Positions 49,340-57,224 of a DNA stretch of 64,000 nucleotides are shown in pieces. The stretch spans positions 3,906,001-3,970,000 of the forward strand of contig NZ_AP028461.1 of the NCBI RefSeq assembly GCF_033097365.1. The letters are read 5' to 3'. Below the pieces are notes generated by a model that saw only the letters and a program-made list of their open reading frames with translations, was not told the DNA's origin and made no database searches. The translations under genes were made by a program, and so were the position numbers. The DNA is from Actinoplanes sichuanensis (GTDB taxonomy: Bacteria > Actinomycetota > Actinomycetes > Mycobacteriales > Micromonosporaceae). Each line of letters starts with the position of its first letter. Positions within the stretch are counted from its first letter, which is position 1.

Positions 49340-50118
49340 TCATCTGTCGGCTCGGTACTCGGCGGACGTGGCCGGAATCGTGTCTGTGCACCCGCTGCGC
49401 CCACAGATACACGCGTAAGGAAAGGGCGGGACGGCTACGCCGATATGCCGCTCGTGCGCCACGATCTGCCGATGGACGACGTCGTTCTCATGACGTCGCC
49501 GTAGCGATAGTTCTCGACCTGGCCGAAGCCGGGCGAATGGCGCCGTGGCAGTGATAACGGCTCCGCGCACCGCAGCCACGACATCACTCCAATCGACGTC
49601 GGTCGGGACCTCGATGACAGCACGACCCGCATCCGAGGCGGCTGTACGAAGCCGCGCACCGATCACCTGGTCCCGTTCAACCAGGGCTTCCACCCGACGG
49701 CGGGCTGCACCGTCACCCGCCACGAGCCGTTCGCGTCGCGCCACGCGCGTGCGCTCCGCGGTAGTGATCAGCCAGACCGCGTCGATGGGCGACCACTTCG
49801 CCGCCGCTCGGGGGTGGAGTGCGGTCCCTCGACGAGCGTCGGCACCCCCGCGACCTGAGCGGCACGGATGTCGTCCATCACGGCCGGCAGCCTCAGAGCC
49901 GCGACGCGTTCGAAGTCGTCGGCCGCCATCGTCGCACCCAGGGCGAGCGCCTCATCGAGCGAGGGCCCGATGGCACCGAGGCGTTCCAGATGGTCATAGG
50001 TGTAGGCGTCCACCGGATGCAACGCGAGATCGAGCTCGCGAGAGAGCCGGCGGACCGTCGTCGACTTTCCGGATCCCGGGGTGCCACCGACCCAGAACAT
50101 CGGCATGCTCGTCGCCAC
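49340..50118 (-). pseudogene. P-loop kinase-like gene split by a frameshift
   Basis: The 5' part (start 50118) has Walker A GGTPGSGKSTTVRRL and continues VPTLVEGPHSTPERR. There the frame is lost: shifting by one base near 49797-49805 restores AKWSPIDAVWLITTAERTRVARRERL, which joins a second open frame. That frame runs to 49340 and ends with a Cys-rich tail (YACICGRSGCTDTIPATSAEY). The two halves together make a normal-length P-loop kinase with a Cys-containing extension. One missing base explains the break. Confidence 0.7.
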
Positions 50119-50273
50119 TCACGCCATGCTGTCAGACGGCCACCAGCGCTGTCCGCGCCGCCTGACCAAGTACACGACCGGCGGCGCGAGCACGCGGCGG
50201 ATAGCGCTGATCCCCATAGAGCGGAACCGCCGAGCGGATACCGAGCACGATCGGCGGCAGGTGAGGACGTCGC

Positions 50274-50711
50274 TCAGCGGTCGAAGAGCGAGTCCTCTTG
50301 CGGCGGGTCAAGGATTCTGCGTAAGTCGGAGATGCACCGCCGCCATGCCGGCGCCCGGGAGACCTCCTCCCAGTACTCGGGTAGCCATGATGGCGCCTTA
50401 ATCACACGGTCCAAGGTCTCGACTGCGAGATCGTGGAGGTACGGCGGGAATTGCGGCATGGGCGTGGTCGGGCCTGGCCCGTAGGTCGATGGGACGCCAG
50501 CGCCGCCTGGGCATTGTGCGGCAATCAGAGCTGCGGCGGCGACGGCTCGTTGGGCGTCCGAGAACAGCGGATCTTCATCGGTTGCCTTGGCGACCCGTTC
50601 CAGAACGATGCCGACCAGTTCGATACATGCTTCTGCCGAAGCGTTTTCCAGTTCGATGGCGAAGTCCGCGGCGTCGTCGTTGTCGAACGGTTCGACGTCC
50701 CAGGTGCTCAT
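50274..50711 (-). CDS. DUF4259 domain protein
   Basis: A 145-residue protein with the hallmark opening MSTWDVEPFDNDDAADFAIE of DUF4259 (usually G-T/x-W-G-x-x-P-F-D-N-D). The domain is helical, of unknown function, and is common as a singleton in actinobacteria. ATG 50711 is used; an upstream in-frame start would add 14 unconserved residues. It is divergent from the next gene. It lies in the accessory zone. Confidence 0.8.
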   Translation of the reverse strand: MSTWDVEPFDNDDAADFAIELENASAEACIELVGIVLERVAKATDEDPLFSDAQRAVAAAALIAAQCPGGAGVPSTYGPGPTTPMPQFPPYLHDLAVETLDRVIKAPSWLPEYWEEVSRAPAWRRCISDLRRILDPPQEDSLFDR

Positions 50712-50887
50712 AGCTTCGCCGGCCTCCAGCCTCTCCGAAGACGATCTTCGCATATGGGATGGCCGTGTTGGGAGTGGCGGTGCCTCGGGCCGCCGTGACG
50801 CGCGGTGTCGAGCGGATCACGGCAGATGAGCAAGTCAGATCGAGGTATCGGAATCCTGTTCCGAACTCGCCGTGCGAAGGTCTTCGC

Positions 50888-51469
50888 GTGAGCATCGAAG
50901 ACGACATCGCCCGATTCGACTGGTCCCGTATCCGGACATATCTCGGCTACGCTGAAATGGTGCCCTATGCGTTAAGAGGGCTCATCTCGGCTTCAGACGA
51001 CGAGGAGGCCGTCCGGCTCGGCGTATGGATCGAGCGCATCCTTCTGTCCGTGGCCGGCCCCTGCGAGGGTTGCGTGCCAGTCGCGAGTGTCCTGGTCGCG
51101 GCCCTGTCCGAGATGACGCCGTCAGGGCACAGAGTGGCGCTTGGTCTCCTGTCGCAAATCTCCGCCGCCGAGATCACCGGGCCGGCACACGAACAGATCG
51201 GCGCGGTCGACGTCAAGGAGATCCGGCAAGCCGTGGCGGGCGGCTTCCAGCACTACGTCGCGGTACTTCGCGCGGAGTCCTCGCCGGAAGCCGATCTCTA
51301 CTCCTGCATCGACCTTATGGATACCCTCGCGTTCTATGACCGCAGCTTGGCGGCAGAGGCCATCGCGGCGCTCGAATCGGTCCGGACCGCCGGTCGTGCC
51401 CCAGATTTGGCCCGGTCGATTGACAAGACACTCGACGATCTGGACGATTTTTCAAACGATTCTGCATAG
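50888..51469 (+). CDS. Hypothetical helical protein (193 residues)
   Basis: A soluble, acidic, mostly alpha-helical protein (DWSRIRTYLGYAEMVPYALR, ADLYSCIDLMDTLAFYDRSL). The helical pairs look HEAT/ARM-like, a form found among immunity proteins, but no family is recognised. GTG 50888 follows GAAGGTCTTCGC. No toxin gene is adjacent, so an immunity role is speculation. Confidence 0.55.
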   Translation: MSIEDDIARFDWSRIRTYLGYAEMVPYALRGLISASDDEEAVRLGVWIERILLSVAGPCEGCVPVASVLVAALSEMTPSGHRVALGLLSQISAAEITGPAHEQIGAVDVKEIRQAVAGGFQHYVAVLRAESSPEADLYSCIDLMDTLAFYDRSLAAEAIAALESVRTAGRAPDLARSIDKTLDDLDDFSNDSA

Positions 51470-51555
51470 ACAGGCATCGCCGGATTCAGCATGATCAAGC
51501 GCGCTCTCATCGGCATGACAGTGAGGCTACTCTTCGGCTTCCTTCCCGTCGCCAC

Positions 51556-51726
51556 TCAATGGAGAATCCGCCATTTGACGCTGTAGCTGGGACCGCCTAT
51601 GCCGTAGCGGTGAGGCGATTCCAGTGGTCGCCATTCGGCTCGGAGGCGCCGCGCACCGTCGGGTGGTGCACGGTGTGACTCGAGGAGTGCCGTCAGTTCG
51701 TCGTAGCGTGCGTCAAACGCCGCCAT
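51556..51726 (-). CDS. Small ORF encoding a 56-residue protein
   Basis: ATG 51726 to TGA 51556 on the minus strand encodes MAAFDARYDELTALLESH, a short Pro/Arg segment, and ends GGPSYSVKWRILH. The sequence has protein-like composition and ordinary codon use, with no homologue that I recognise. It could be a small gene or the end of a longer decayed one. Confidence 0.4.
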   Translation of the reverse strand: MAAFDARYDELTALLESHRAPPDGARRLRAEWRPLESPHRYGIGGPSYSVKWRILH

Positions 51727-51834
51727 GGCCGGGGTGGCTGTCAGTGTCGGCGTCCTGTGAGCCCCTATCGGCGGCTAGAAGAGGACGGCCGCCTGGCGGG
51801 AAGCACGGAAGATCCCACGCCAGAGTGGCCTGCC

Positions 51835-52368
51835 TCAACGATGGGCGACAGGCCGTCGATTCAGCTCCGCGAGCAGCGCCGACGGTCCAGGCGTCATCAG
51901 GCCGACGTCGACGATGAACGCGGGGGCGCCCGAGCGTCGACGCACCCGTGGCGCCCACGCCGGAACGGCGACGACGACAGCGGCGTTCAAGCTCGTGGGA
52001 GTCACCAGCAACTCGGTCAACGGGCCGGCGAAACGCAACCCGACCGACCGAACCGCCGACCACGGCAAGAACACCGGTCGGCGGCGGGTGGCCGCGAACT
52101 CCAAGCCAACGGCCGACGCCCGTACCCAGCCGAGATTACGACCGGCACCGAAGACGGTCCCGGTCGCTCCGGCGATCGCCGCCAGCAGCACCCAACTCAC
52201 CGTTTCAGTGAAGTCCCACTCCTCCAGCGACAGACCCATCGCGATCCCGCGGAACAACACAAACACGGGAATGAAGATCAGTGCCATCCGCAGCCACAGC
52301 CGCGACCGGCGCAGACGGAATGTCACCGCGTCGCCGGCCGGGGCAGGGATGAGATCAACGACGGCCAC
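51835..52368 (-). CDS. Membrane protein with PH-like C-terminus, hypothetical
   Basis: About 177 residues. Two hydrophobic helices (LRMALIFIPVFVLFRGIAM, WVLLAAIAGATGTVFGA) are followed by a beta-rich segment (ASAVGLEFAATRRRPVFLPW, SAVRSVGLRFAGPLTELLV) that resembles a bacterial PH domain. The layout, two TM helices then PH-like strands, recurs in actinobacterial proteins of unknown role. GTG 52368 is used; the start is uncertain. Confidence 0.5.
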   Translation of the reverse strand: MAVVDLIPAPAGDAVTFRLRRSRLWLRMALIFIPVFVLFRGIAMGLSLEEWDFTETVSWVLLAAIAGATGTVFGAGRNLGWVRASAVGLEFAATRRRPVFLPWSAVRSVGLRFAGPLTELLVTPTSLNAAVVVAVPAWAPRVRRRSGAPAFIVDVGLMTPGPSALLAELNRRPVAHR

Positions 52369-52709
52369 CAGGGAAGTATCCGCAGCCCGGCTCCTCCGCG
52401 GATCAGCCGAATGATCACAGGCCGAACCATGGTCGCAGGCCAATGCCGACTACCGGCGCATCCTGGTCGGCCCCCAGTCGAGCCTCATCGGCAGGACACG
52501 ACGTCAAGCCGTCACAGCGCACCAACCGGCCACGCCCGCAACGACCGGTCCGAGCGCGATCAGCGGCAGATCCGTGCACTCGATCTTGGTTGTGCGATGC
52601 CACGGGTGAGGAGCGCATGTCTCCGCGTGGCGTACCACGTCGTACTGCGGCTCGACCGTGCAACGGCGGAAGACCTCTACGTCACCTTGGACGAGGCCGG
52701 CGAACCCCT
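52369..52709. other. Intergenic region, 341 bp, no supportable gene
   Basis: Short open frames exist on both strands but none has a convincing start or recognisable product. A segment near 52625-52720 reads protein-like on the plus strand (LRLDRATAEDLYVTLDEAG) without a start codon and may be a remnant. Confidence 0.4.
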
Positions 52710-53054
52710 CTACCGGGCGGGCGACCCCGCTTCGGCGCCCGCTACGCGCGTGGCAGTGACCAGCGCCAAAACACCCGCACCGAGGATGGGTAGTCCGATC
52801 GACAGGATGCCGAGAAGGCCGAGTGCCACCATCATCACGCCCGACACTGCCAGCATCGACCGGCGCCCGGGCGCTGCGCGCGCTACACCATAGATCGAAA
52901 GAAGTGCTGCGACGGCAAGTCCGGCGAGGAACCAGGCCGCTACCTGACCGTCCTGCTGGCGTATCAGTCCGACATAGAAGACGATCATGATCAGGGCGAT
53001 TGCGCTCGCAGTCGCCGCCAGAAGATCCCAACCGTTCCGCCACCCGGAGGTCAT
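52710..53054 (-). CDS. Small four-helix membrane protein, hypothetical
   Basis: A 114-residue protein with four hydrophobic segments (LLAATASAIALIMIVFYVGL, VAAWFLAGLAVAALLSIYG, SMLAVSGVMMVALGLLGIL, GLPILGAGVLALVTA). No family is recognised. ATG 53054 begins MTSGWRNGWD. It lies between non-coding stretches, and nothing indicates its function. Confidence 0.55.
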   Translation of the reverse strand: MTSGWRNGWDLLAATASAIALIMIVFYVGLIRQQDGQVAAWFLAGLAVAALLSIYGVARAAPGRRSMLAVSGVMMVALGLLGILSIGLPILGAGVLALVTATRVAGAEAGSPAR

Positions 53055-53318
53055 GATTCATCGTTGCAGATCCCGTGGGCGCTCACCACACCAGTAACCA
53101 GAGAACACCCTCGATTCGACAGAAGAGCGAACCGACAGATCGCAGCGCCTTAACTGCCGGGGCTCGCCGACGGTTGCCGGGCCGCTGGTGACGGCGCCGC
53201 GATCGACGAGGACCTCGAATGTGGCGGCGTCGTTGTCCGCCCGTACCAGCGCGTTCGGAATGATCTTGGCGTTCCGAGGACCGCCAGGACCTTCCCGACC
53301 ACGGGCCGGCCGCTGACA

Positions 53319-53361
53319 CGTGCAGGCCCCAGCCGCAGAGGGATCGGCTCGGGCCTGCACG
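53319..53361 (-). terminator. Hairpin terminator of the CAP-domain gene
   Basis: CGTGCAGGCCC (53319-53329) pairs perfectly with GGGCCTGCACG (53351-53361); the 21-base loop can form a second small stem (GAGCC with GGCTC-like bases). It lies 12 bp after the stop of the CAP gene on the minus strand. The remaining ~260 bp toward the membrane protein gene shows no gene. Confidence 0.75.
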
Positions 53362-53373
53362 GTGTTGCGGGGG

Positions 53374-54135
53374 TCAGTAACCGAATACCTGGGTGTAGTA
53401 CGGGGTGCCGTCGGCGGTGTCCGCCGCGGCGACGCCGACCGTCTTGGACTGGCAGTTCACGATGTTGGCGCGGTGGCCGGGGCTGTTCATCCAGCCGTCG
53501 ACGACCTCGGCCGCGGTGCGGTAGCCCATGGCGATGTTCTCGGCCGAGGGCTGGGCGTAACCGGCGGCCTTGGCGCGGGTCACGAAGGTGGAGCCACCGT
53601 CGCCGGTGTGCGAGAGGGTACCGTTCTGGGCCATCCACGTGCTGTGCGCCTGAGCGGCAGCGGTGAGCTGGGCGTCGACCGTCAGCGCCGCGCATCCGTT
53701 ACCGGTGCGCTGCTCGTTGATCAGCCGGTTGATCTCGGCCACGACACTCTGGTCGGTCGAGTCACCGGGCGCGGGAGTAGCCGGCGCCGGCACCTCCGGA
53801 GCGGGCATCTCAGGAGCGGGCATGCCGGGCGCGGGCATCTCAGGCACGGGCATGCCGGGCGCGGGCATGCCGGGGAACGGCGTCTCGGGCGCGGGCATGC
53901 CGGGGAACGGCATCTCCGGGGCGGGCATGCCCGGGAACTGCCCCGGCATGGGCCACGCCGGGCCGCGGTGCTTCCACCCGCCGTGGTGCCCCGGACCGGC
54001 CTGACCGGCACCCGGCCACGGGTGCGTCTTCGCCGGGGCGGCCTCAGCCGGGCTCGCGAACATCGTGGTGACGCCGATGGCGGCCACCGGAGCGAGGACG
54101 GCGGTGACGGCGAGGCGGCGAAGAAGCTGGCGCAA
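53374..54135 (-). CDS. Secreted CAP (SCP/PR-1) domain protein with Met-Pro-rich linker
   Basis: A 253-residue exported protein. It has a signal peptide (RQLLRRLAVTAVLAPVAAIG, ending SPAEA), then ~75 residues of tandem MPAPEMPFPG-like units. The CAP domain follows (residues ~130-253) with HSTWMAQNGTLSHTG, SAENIAMGY and GWMNSPGHRANI. CAP proteins occur in many bacterial exoproteins; the bacterial function is unsettled (possibly lipid binding or protease-like). TTG 54135 has GAAAGGG upstream and begins the signal peptide; ATG 54183 is in frame but adds an unlikely extension. A terminator follows. Confidence 0.82.
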   Translation of the reverse strand: MRQLLRRLAVTAVLAPVAAIGVTTMFASPAEAAPAKTHPWPGAGQAGPGHHGGWKHRGPAWPMPGQFPGMPAPEMPFPGMPAPETPFPGMPAPGMPVPEMPAPGMPAPEMPAPEVPAPATPAPGDSTDQSVVAEINRLINEQRTGNGCAALTVDAQLTAAAQAHSTWMAQNGTLSHTGDGGSTFVTRAKAAGYAQPSAENIAMGYRTAAEVVDGWMNSPGHRANIVNCQSKTVGVAAADTADGTPYYTQVFGY

Positions 54136-54320
54136 GAGCAGACCCTTTCGAAGTTCCGGACCCGCTGCTTGCGGGCTCACCATCGACTTCGGCGGGATGA
54201 CGGGCCGCGATGATGGCAGGCCCGGTGCCGGTGCGTCGCCGCATGGTTGCGGGGTTCGGCTTTCCTCGAGGGTTGACGACTGCTGGCGTTTCGGTTGTCA
54301 GTAGTTTTCATTAGTTCGTT

Positions 54321-54908
54321 ATGGTTGTCGTCGTGAATGTGAAGGAATGGGCAGCGGCCACCGGGATCTCGTACGCGACAGCGTGTCGGCGTTACGCGGC
54401 CGGGACGCTGCCCGTTCCTACTTACCGGATCGGCCGTCTCATCATGATCGGTGAGCCGGTCACGGGAACGTCGGCCGGGGCCGGGTAGACCGTGGTGTAT
54501 GCCGGGGTGTCGTCGGCCGACCAGAAGCCGGACCTGGATCGGCAGGTCGCCCGGGTGACCGTGTGGGCCACCGGGCAGAGACTCGGCGTCGACCGGGTGG
54601 TCACGGAGGTCGGGTCAGCGCTCGACGGGCACCGCGAGTTCCTCGCCCTGCTGCGTGACCCTGCCGTGTCGACGATCGTGGTCGAGCACCGGGACCGGTT
54701 CGCCCGTTTCGGGGCCGAGTACGTCGAGGCCGCGCTGACCGCGCAGGGTCGTCGCCTGCTGGTGGTCGACCCCGCAGAGGTCGATGACGACTTGGTCCGT
54801 GACGTGACGGAGATCCTGACGAGTCTGTGTGCGCGTCTGTACGGCCGTCGCGCTGCCGCGAACCGTGCCCGGCGGGCTGTGGAAGCTGCCACCGAGGAAC
54901 CGGCGTGA
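54321..54908 (+). pseudogene. tnpA: IS607 serine recombinase TnpA, interrupted by TAG
   Basis: ATG 54321 opens a MerR-like helix-turn-helix (VNVKEWAAATGISYATACRR, RIGRLIMIGE). After 55 codons a TAG (54486-54488) interrupts, and the same frame continues TVVYAGVSSADQKPDLDRQ with the resolvase catalytic domain (VVVEHRDRFARFGAEY) to 54908. The motif YARVSS reads YAGVSS: the conserved Arg two residues before the nucleophilic Ser is Gly, so even a read-through product would be impaired. A separate catalytic protein could initiate at GTG 54492, without the DNA-binding domain. Confidence 0.85.
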
Positions 54909-56284
54909 AGACGATCCAGGCGTACCGGTTCGCCCTCGACCTCAACCCGGGCCGGGAACGTGATGTACTCGCCCACGCGGGTGCGGCCCGGGTCGCCCAT
55001 AACTGGGCACTCGCTCGGGTCAAGGCCGTCATGGACCAGCGGAGCGCGGAACGGTCGTACGGCGTGCCGGACGAACAGTTGACGCCGTCGCTGTCCTGGT
55101 CGCTGGCCGGTTTGCGTAAGGCGTGGAACGCCGCGAAGCCCGACGTCGCGCCGTGGTGGGGCGAGGTGTCCAAGGAAGCGTTCAATACCGGCCTGGACGC
55201 GCTCGCTCGCGGGTTGAAGAACTGGACCGACTCCCGCACCGGCAAACGGGCCGGGCGGCCGGTCGGGTTTCCCCGATTCAAGTCGCGCCGCCGCACCACA
55301 CCATCCGTGCGGTTCACCACCGGAGCGATCCGCATCGAACCCGACCGCATGCACGTCGTACTGCCTCGGCTCGGCCGGTTGAAGCTGCACGAGTCGGCCC
55401 GCAAGCTGGCCCGCCGCCTCGAAGCGGGCACCGCGCGGATCATGTCCGCCACGGTGCGGCGTGACGGCGGGCGCTGGCACGTGTCGTTCACCGTCGAGGT
55501 CGAACGCGCCGAACGCGTCCCGGCCCGCCCCGGCTCGGTGGCAGGCGTCGACGTCGGCATCAGACACCTCGCCGTGCTGTCCACCGGCGAACTCGTACCG
55601 AACCCGCGCCACCTGACCACCGCCCGGCAGCGCCTACGCGCTCTCGGCCGGGCATTGTCGCGTAAGACCGGCCCGGACCGGCGCACCGGTCGACGGGCGT
55701 CGAAGCGCTGGGAACGCGCCGCAACGAGGCTCGGCCGTGCCCATGCCCGCGTGAGCAATCTGCGCCGCGACGGTCTGCACAAACTCACCACCCGGATCGC
55801 TCGTGAGCATGGCACGGTCGTGGTCGAGAACCTCAACGTGACCGGCATGCTCGCCAACCGGCGGCTCGCGAAGCACATCGCCGACGCTGGATTCGCCGAG
55901 ATCCGGCGGCAGTTGGCGTACAAGACCGGATGGAACGGCGGTCGGCTGCTGGTGGCCGACCGCTGGTATCCGTCCTCCAAAACCTGTTCGGCATGCGGCA
56001 CGGTGAAAACCAAGCCGGCCCTGTCCGAGCGCACCTACACCTGTGAGGCGTGCGGCCTGACCGTTGACCGCGACCGCAACGCCGCACTCAACCTGGCCGC
56101 CCTCGCGGCCGAGTTCGACACCGCCGGGAGTGGCCCGGTGGCAGCACGTGGAGCCGACCAGAAGACCCGCGTACGCGGGCAGGTGGCCGTGAAACGTGAA
56201 CCCGGCACGACACTCGTCGGTCAGACCGGGACCGTCCCGCCGCAAGGCAGGACTACCAACCGTGTGCTCACTAAAGCGCACTGA
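54905..56284 (+). CDS. tnpB: TnpB, RNA-guided nuclease of the IS607 element
   Basis: A 459-residue TnpB, the ancestor-type protein of Cas12 nucleases. The RuvC-like active site is complete: D216 (GVDVGIRHLAV), E308 (VVVENLNVTG) and the Asp of VDRDRNAALN (388-390). The C4 zinc finger is intact (C361/C364, C380/C383). GTG 54905 overlaps the tnpA stop as GTGA. TnpB proteins cut DNA at the donor site guided by an omega-RNA from the element's right end, which promotes element retention. The C-terminal ~55 residues (after ALNLAALAAEF) are poorly conserved and overlap the probable RNA. All catalytic parts remain although the partner transposase is broken. Confidence 0.9.
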   Translation: MKTIQAYRFALDLNPGRERDVLAHAGAARVAHNWALARVKAVMDQRSAERSYGVPDEQLTPSLSWSLAGLRKAWNAAKPDVAPWWGEVSKEAFNTGLDALARGLKNWTDSRTGKRAGRPVGFPRFKSRRRTTPSVRFTTGAIRIEPDRMHVVLPRLGRLKLHESARKLARRLEAGTARIMSATVRRDGGRWHVSFTVEVERAERVPARPGSVAGVDVGIRHLAVLSTGELVPNPRHLTTARQRLRALGRALSRKTGPDRRTGRRASKRWERAATRLGRAHARVSNLRRDGLHKLTTRIAREHGTVVVENLNVTGMLANRRLAKHIADAGFAEIRRQLAYKTGWNGGRLLVADRWYPSSKTCSACGTVKTKPALSERTYTCEACGLTVDRDRNAALNLAALAAEFDTAGSGPVAARGADQKTRVRGQVAVKREPGTTLVGQTGTVPPQGRTTNRVLTKAH

Positions 56285-56285
56285 A
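56150..56285 (+). ncRNA. Candidate omega-RNA (reRNA) scaffold at the tnpB 3' end
   Basis: The tnpB 3' end contains two hairpins. One is GTCCCGCC (56234-56241) with GGCAGGAC (56246-56253) around a GCAA tetraloop, with one mismatch; the other is GTGTGC (56262-56267) with GCGCAC (56276-56281). This position and form match omega-RNA scaffolds of TnpB elements. The exact 5' end, the element boundary and the guide (the flank after the right end) are not determined. Confidence 0.4.
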
Positions 56286-56295
56286 AGGTAACGGT

Positions 56296-56742
56296 GTGCG
56301 TACTCCGAGAACGATGCTGCTGGCCCTGACCGTCCTGCTGGCCCTGGCCGCCTGCGGCGGGATCGAGTCGGAGACCGGCCTCTCCCCCGCCGACGAGCGG
56401 CGGCTGGTCGACCTGGGTCGGCTCCAGGACGGCGAACACGTGCTGTTCTACACCAGTCGGGGCGAGGACCTCGAGGACGCCGGCACGTTCTTCACCGAGT
56501 CACGGGTGGTCTCCTACTGGGCGCTCGGCGGCGACGGCGAGGAGGAGATCAGCATCCCGTTGAAGGACATCACCGCCCTGGACCTCGACGCCAACGCCGA
56601 CTCGTGGACGTACGCCGCCTACCTGACCGTCACCTGGGGTGCGGACGGTACGAAGACCAAGGTGTATCTGCAGTCGGACGCCGACGAGTTCCCGCAGCAC
56701 TTCCATGACGCGCTGAAGAAGCAGTGGGAGAGGCAGCGCTGA
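56296..56742 (+). CDS. Small lipoprotein, hypothetical
   Basis: A 148-residue protein. The N-terminus TMLLALTVLLALAACGG is a clear lipoprotein signal (lipobox LAAC). The mature domain is beta-rich (VLFYTSRGEDLEDAGTFFTE, SYWALGGDGEEEISIPL, AYLTVTWGADGTKTKVYL) and could be PH-like. GTG 56296 starts 12 bp after tnpB, so the element separates it from its original promoter; transcription may now come from the IS. The function is unknown. Confidence 0.72.
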   Translation: MRTPRTMLLALTVLLALAACGGIESETGLSPADERRLVDLGRLQDGEHVLFYTSRGEDLEDAGTFFTESRVVSYWALGGDGEEEISIPLKDITALDLDANADSWTYAAYLTVTWGADGTKTKVYLQSDADEFPQHFHDALKKQWERQR

Positions 56743-56744
56743 GG

Positions 56745-57146
56745 TCAGCTCACCCGGGAGCAGGTGATGTCGTTGACGGTGAACCAGGCCGGGTCGGCGC
56801 CCGCGGTACCGACCGCACGCAGTCCGAGGGAGATGCTGCCGCCGGGTGCGACGTTCGCGTTCCAGCCCTTGTCCTGGGTGATCACGACGACGGTGGGGGC
56901 GAGCAGTTGCGCGTTCCAGAACTCGACCACGGTCGCGGTCGTCTCCAGCGGGAACCGGAAGGTCCAGCCCCGGATGTCCTGGTCACCGACGTTGGTGACG
57001 GTGATCTCGGCGGTGAACCCACCGGTGTAGGGCGACACCTTGTACTTGACCGCGCAGGCCGCCGCGTCCGCCCGGGCCGCCGAGGCCGGTCCGAGCACCC
57101 CCGCCAGCATCGCCAGGACCCCGATCGCCCGTCCGATTCGCGACAT
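56745..57146 (-). CDS. Secreted single-domain CBM2-type carbohydrate-binding protein
   Basis: A 133-residue exported protein made only of a signal peptide (GRAIGVLAMLAGVLG...SARA) and a family 2 carbohydrate-binding module. Terminal Cys residues (CAVKYKV and DITCSRVS) can form the usual disulphide. Exposed Trp positions are in RGWTFRFPLE, VEFWNAQL and KGWNANVAPGGS. CBM2 modules bind crystalline cellulose or chitin; here no catalytic domain is attached. ATG 57146 has GAGGGGAA. Two CTGGAC repeats 11 bp apart lie 55 bp upstream of its start, matching the DUF4394 gene, so regulation by the SARP protein is likely. Confidence 0.83.
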   Translation of the reverse strand: MSRIGRAIGVLAMLAGVLGPASAARADAAACAVKYKVSPYTGGFTAEITVTNVGDQDIRGWTFRFPLETTATVVEFWNAQLLAPTVVVITQDKGWNANVAPGGSISLGLRAVGTAGADPAWFTVNDITCSRVS

Positions 57147-57200
57147 GTCCGATTCCCCTCGCATAGATAAGCTTTCGTCGATGCATTCTGGGGCACTCGA

Positions 57201-57217
57201 CTGGACGGAGACTGGAC
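57201..57217. promoter_or_regulatory. CTGGAC direct repeat with 11-bp spacing, candidate SARP site
   Basis: CTGGAC occurs at 57201-57206 and 57212-57217 between the CBM2 gene (minus) and the SARP gene (plus). The same hexamer with the same 11-bp period occurs three times upstream of the DUF4394 gene. On the CBM2 side it lies upstream of a TAGATA/TATCTA -10-like sequence at 57163-57168. Confidence 0.6.
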
Positions 57218-57224
57218 AGCGCCG

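Larger units (their letters stand above)
54321..56284 (+). mobile_element. IS607-family element (tnpA-tnpB)
   Basis: A two-gene insertion sequence: a serine recombinase with N-terminal helix-turn-helix (tnpA, disrupted) overlapping a TnpB nuclease gene. It lies between the CAP gene and a lipoprotein gene whose start is only 12 bp after the TnpB stop, so it has inserted in the promoter region of that gene. IS607 elements have no terminal inverted repeats, and I could not fix the ends; the limits given are the coding span. Confidence 0.85.

Noticed and set aside
52415..52663. 82-codon minus-strand ORF
   Set aside because: No start context or family and Arg/Gly-rich composition typical of chance frames in this GC range.
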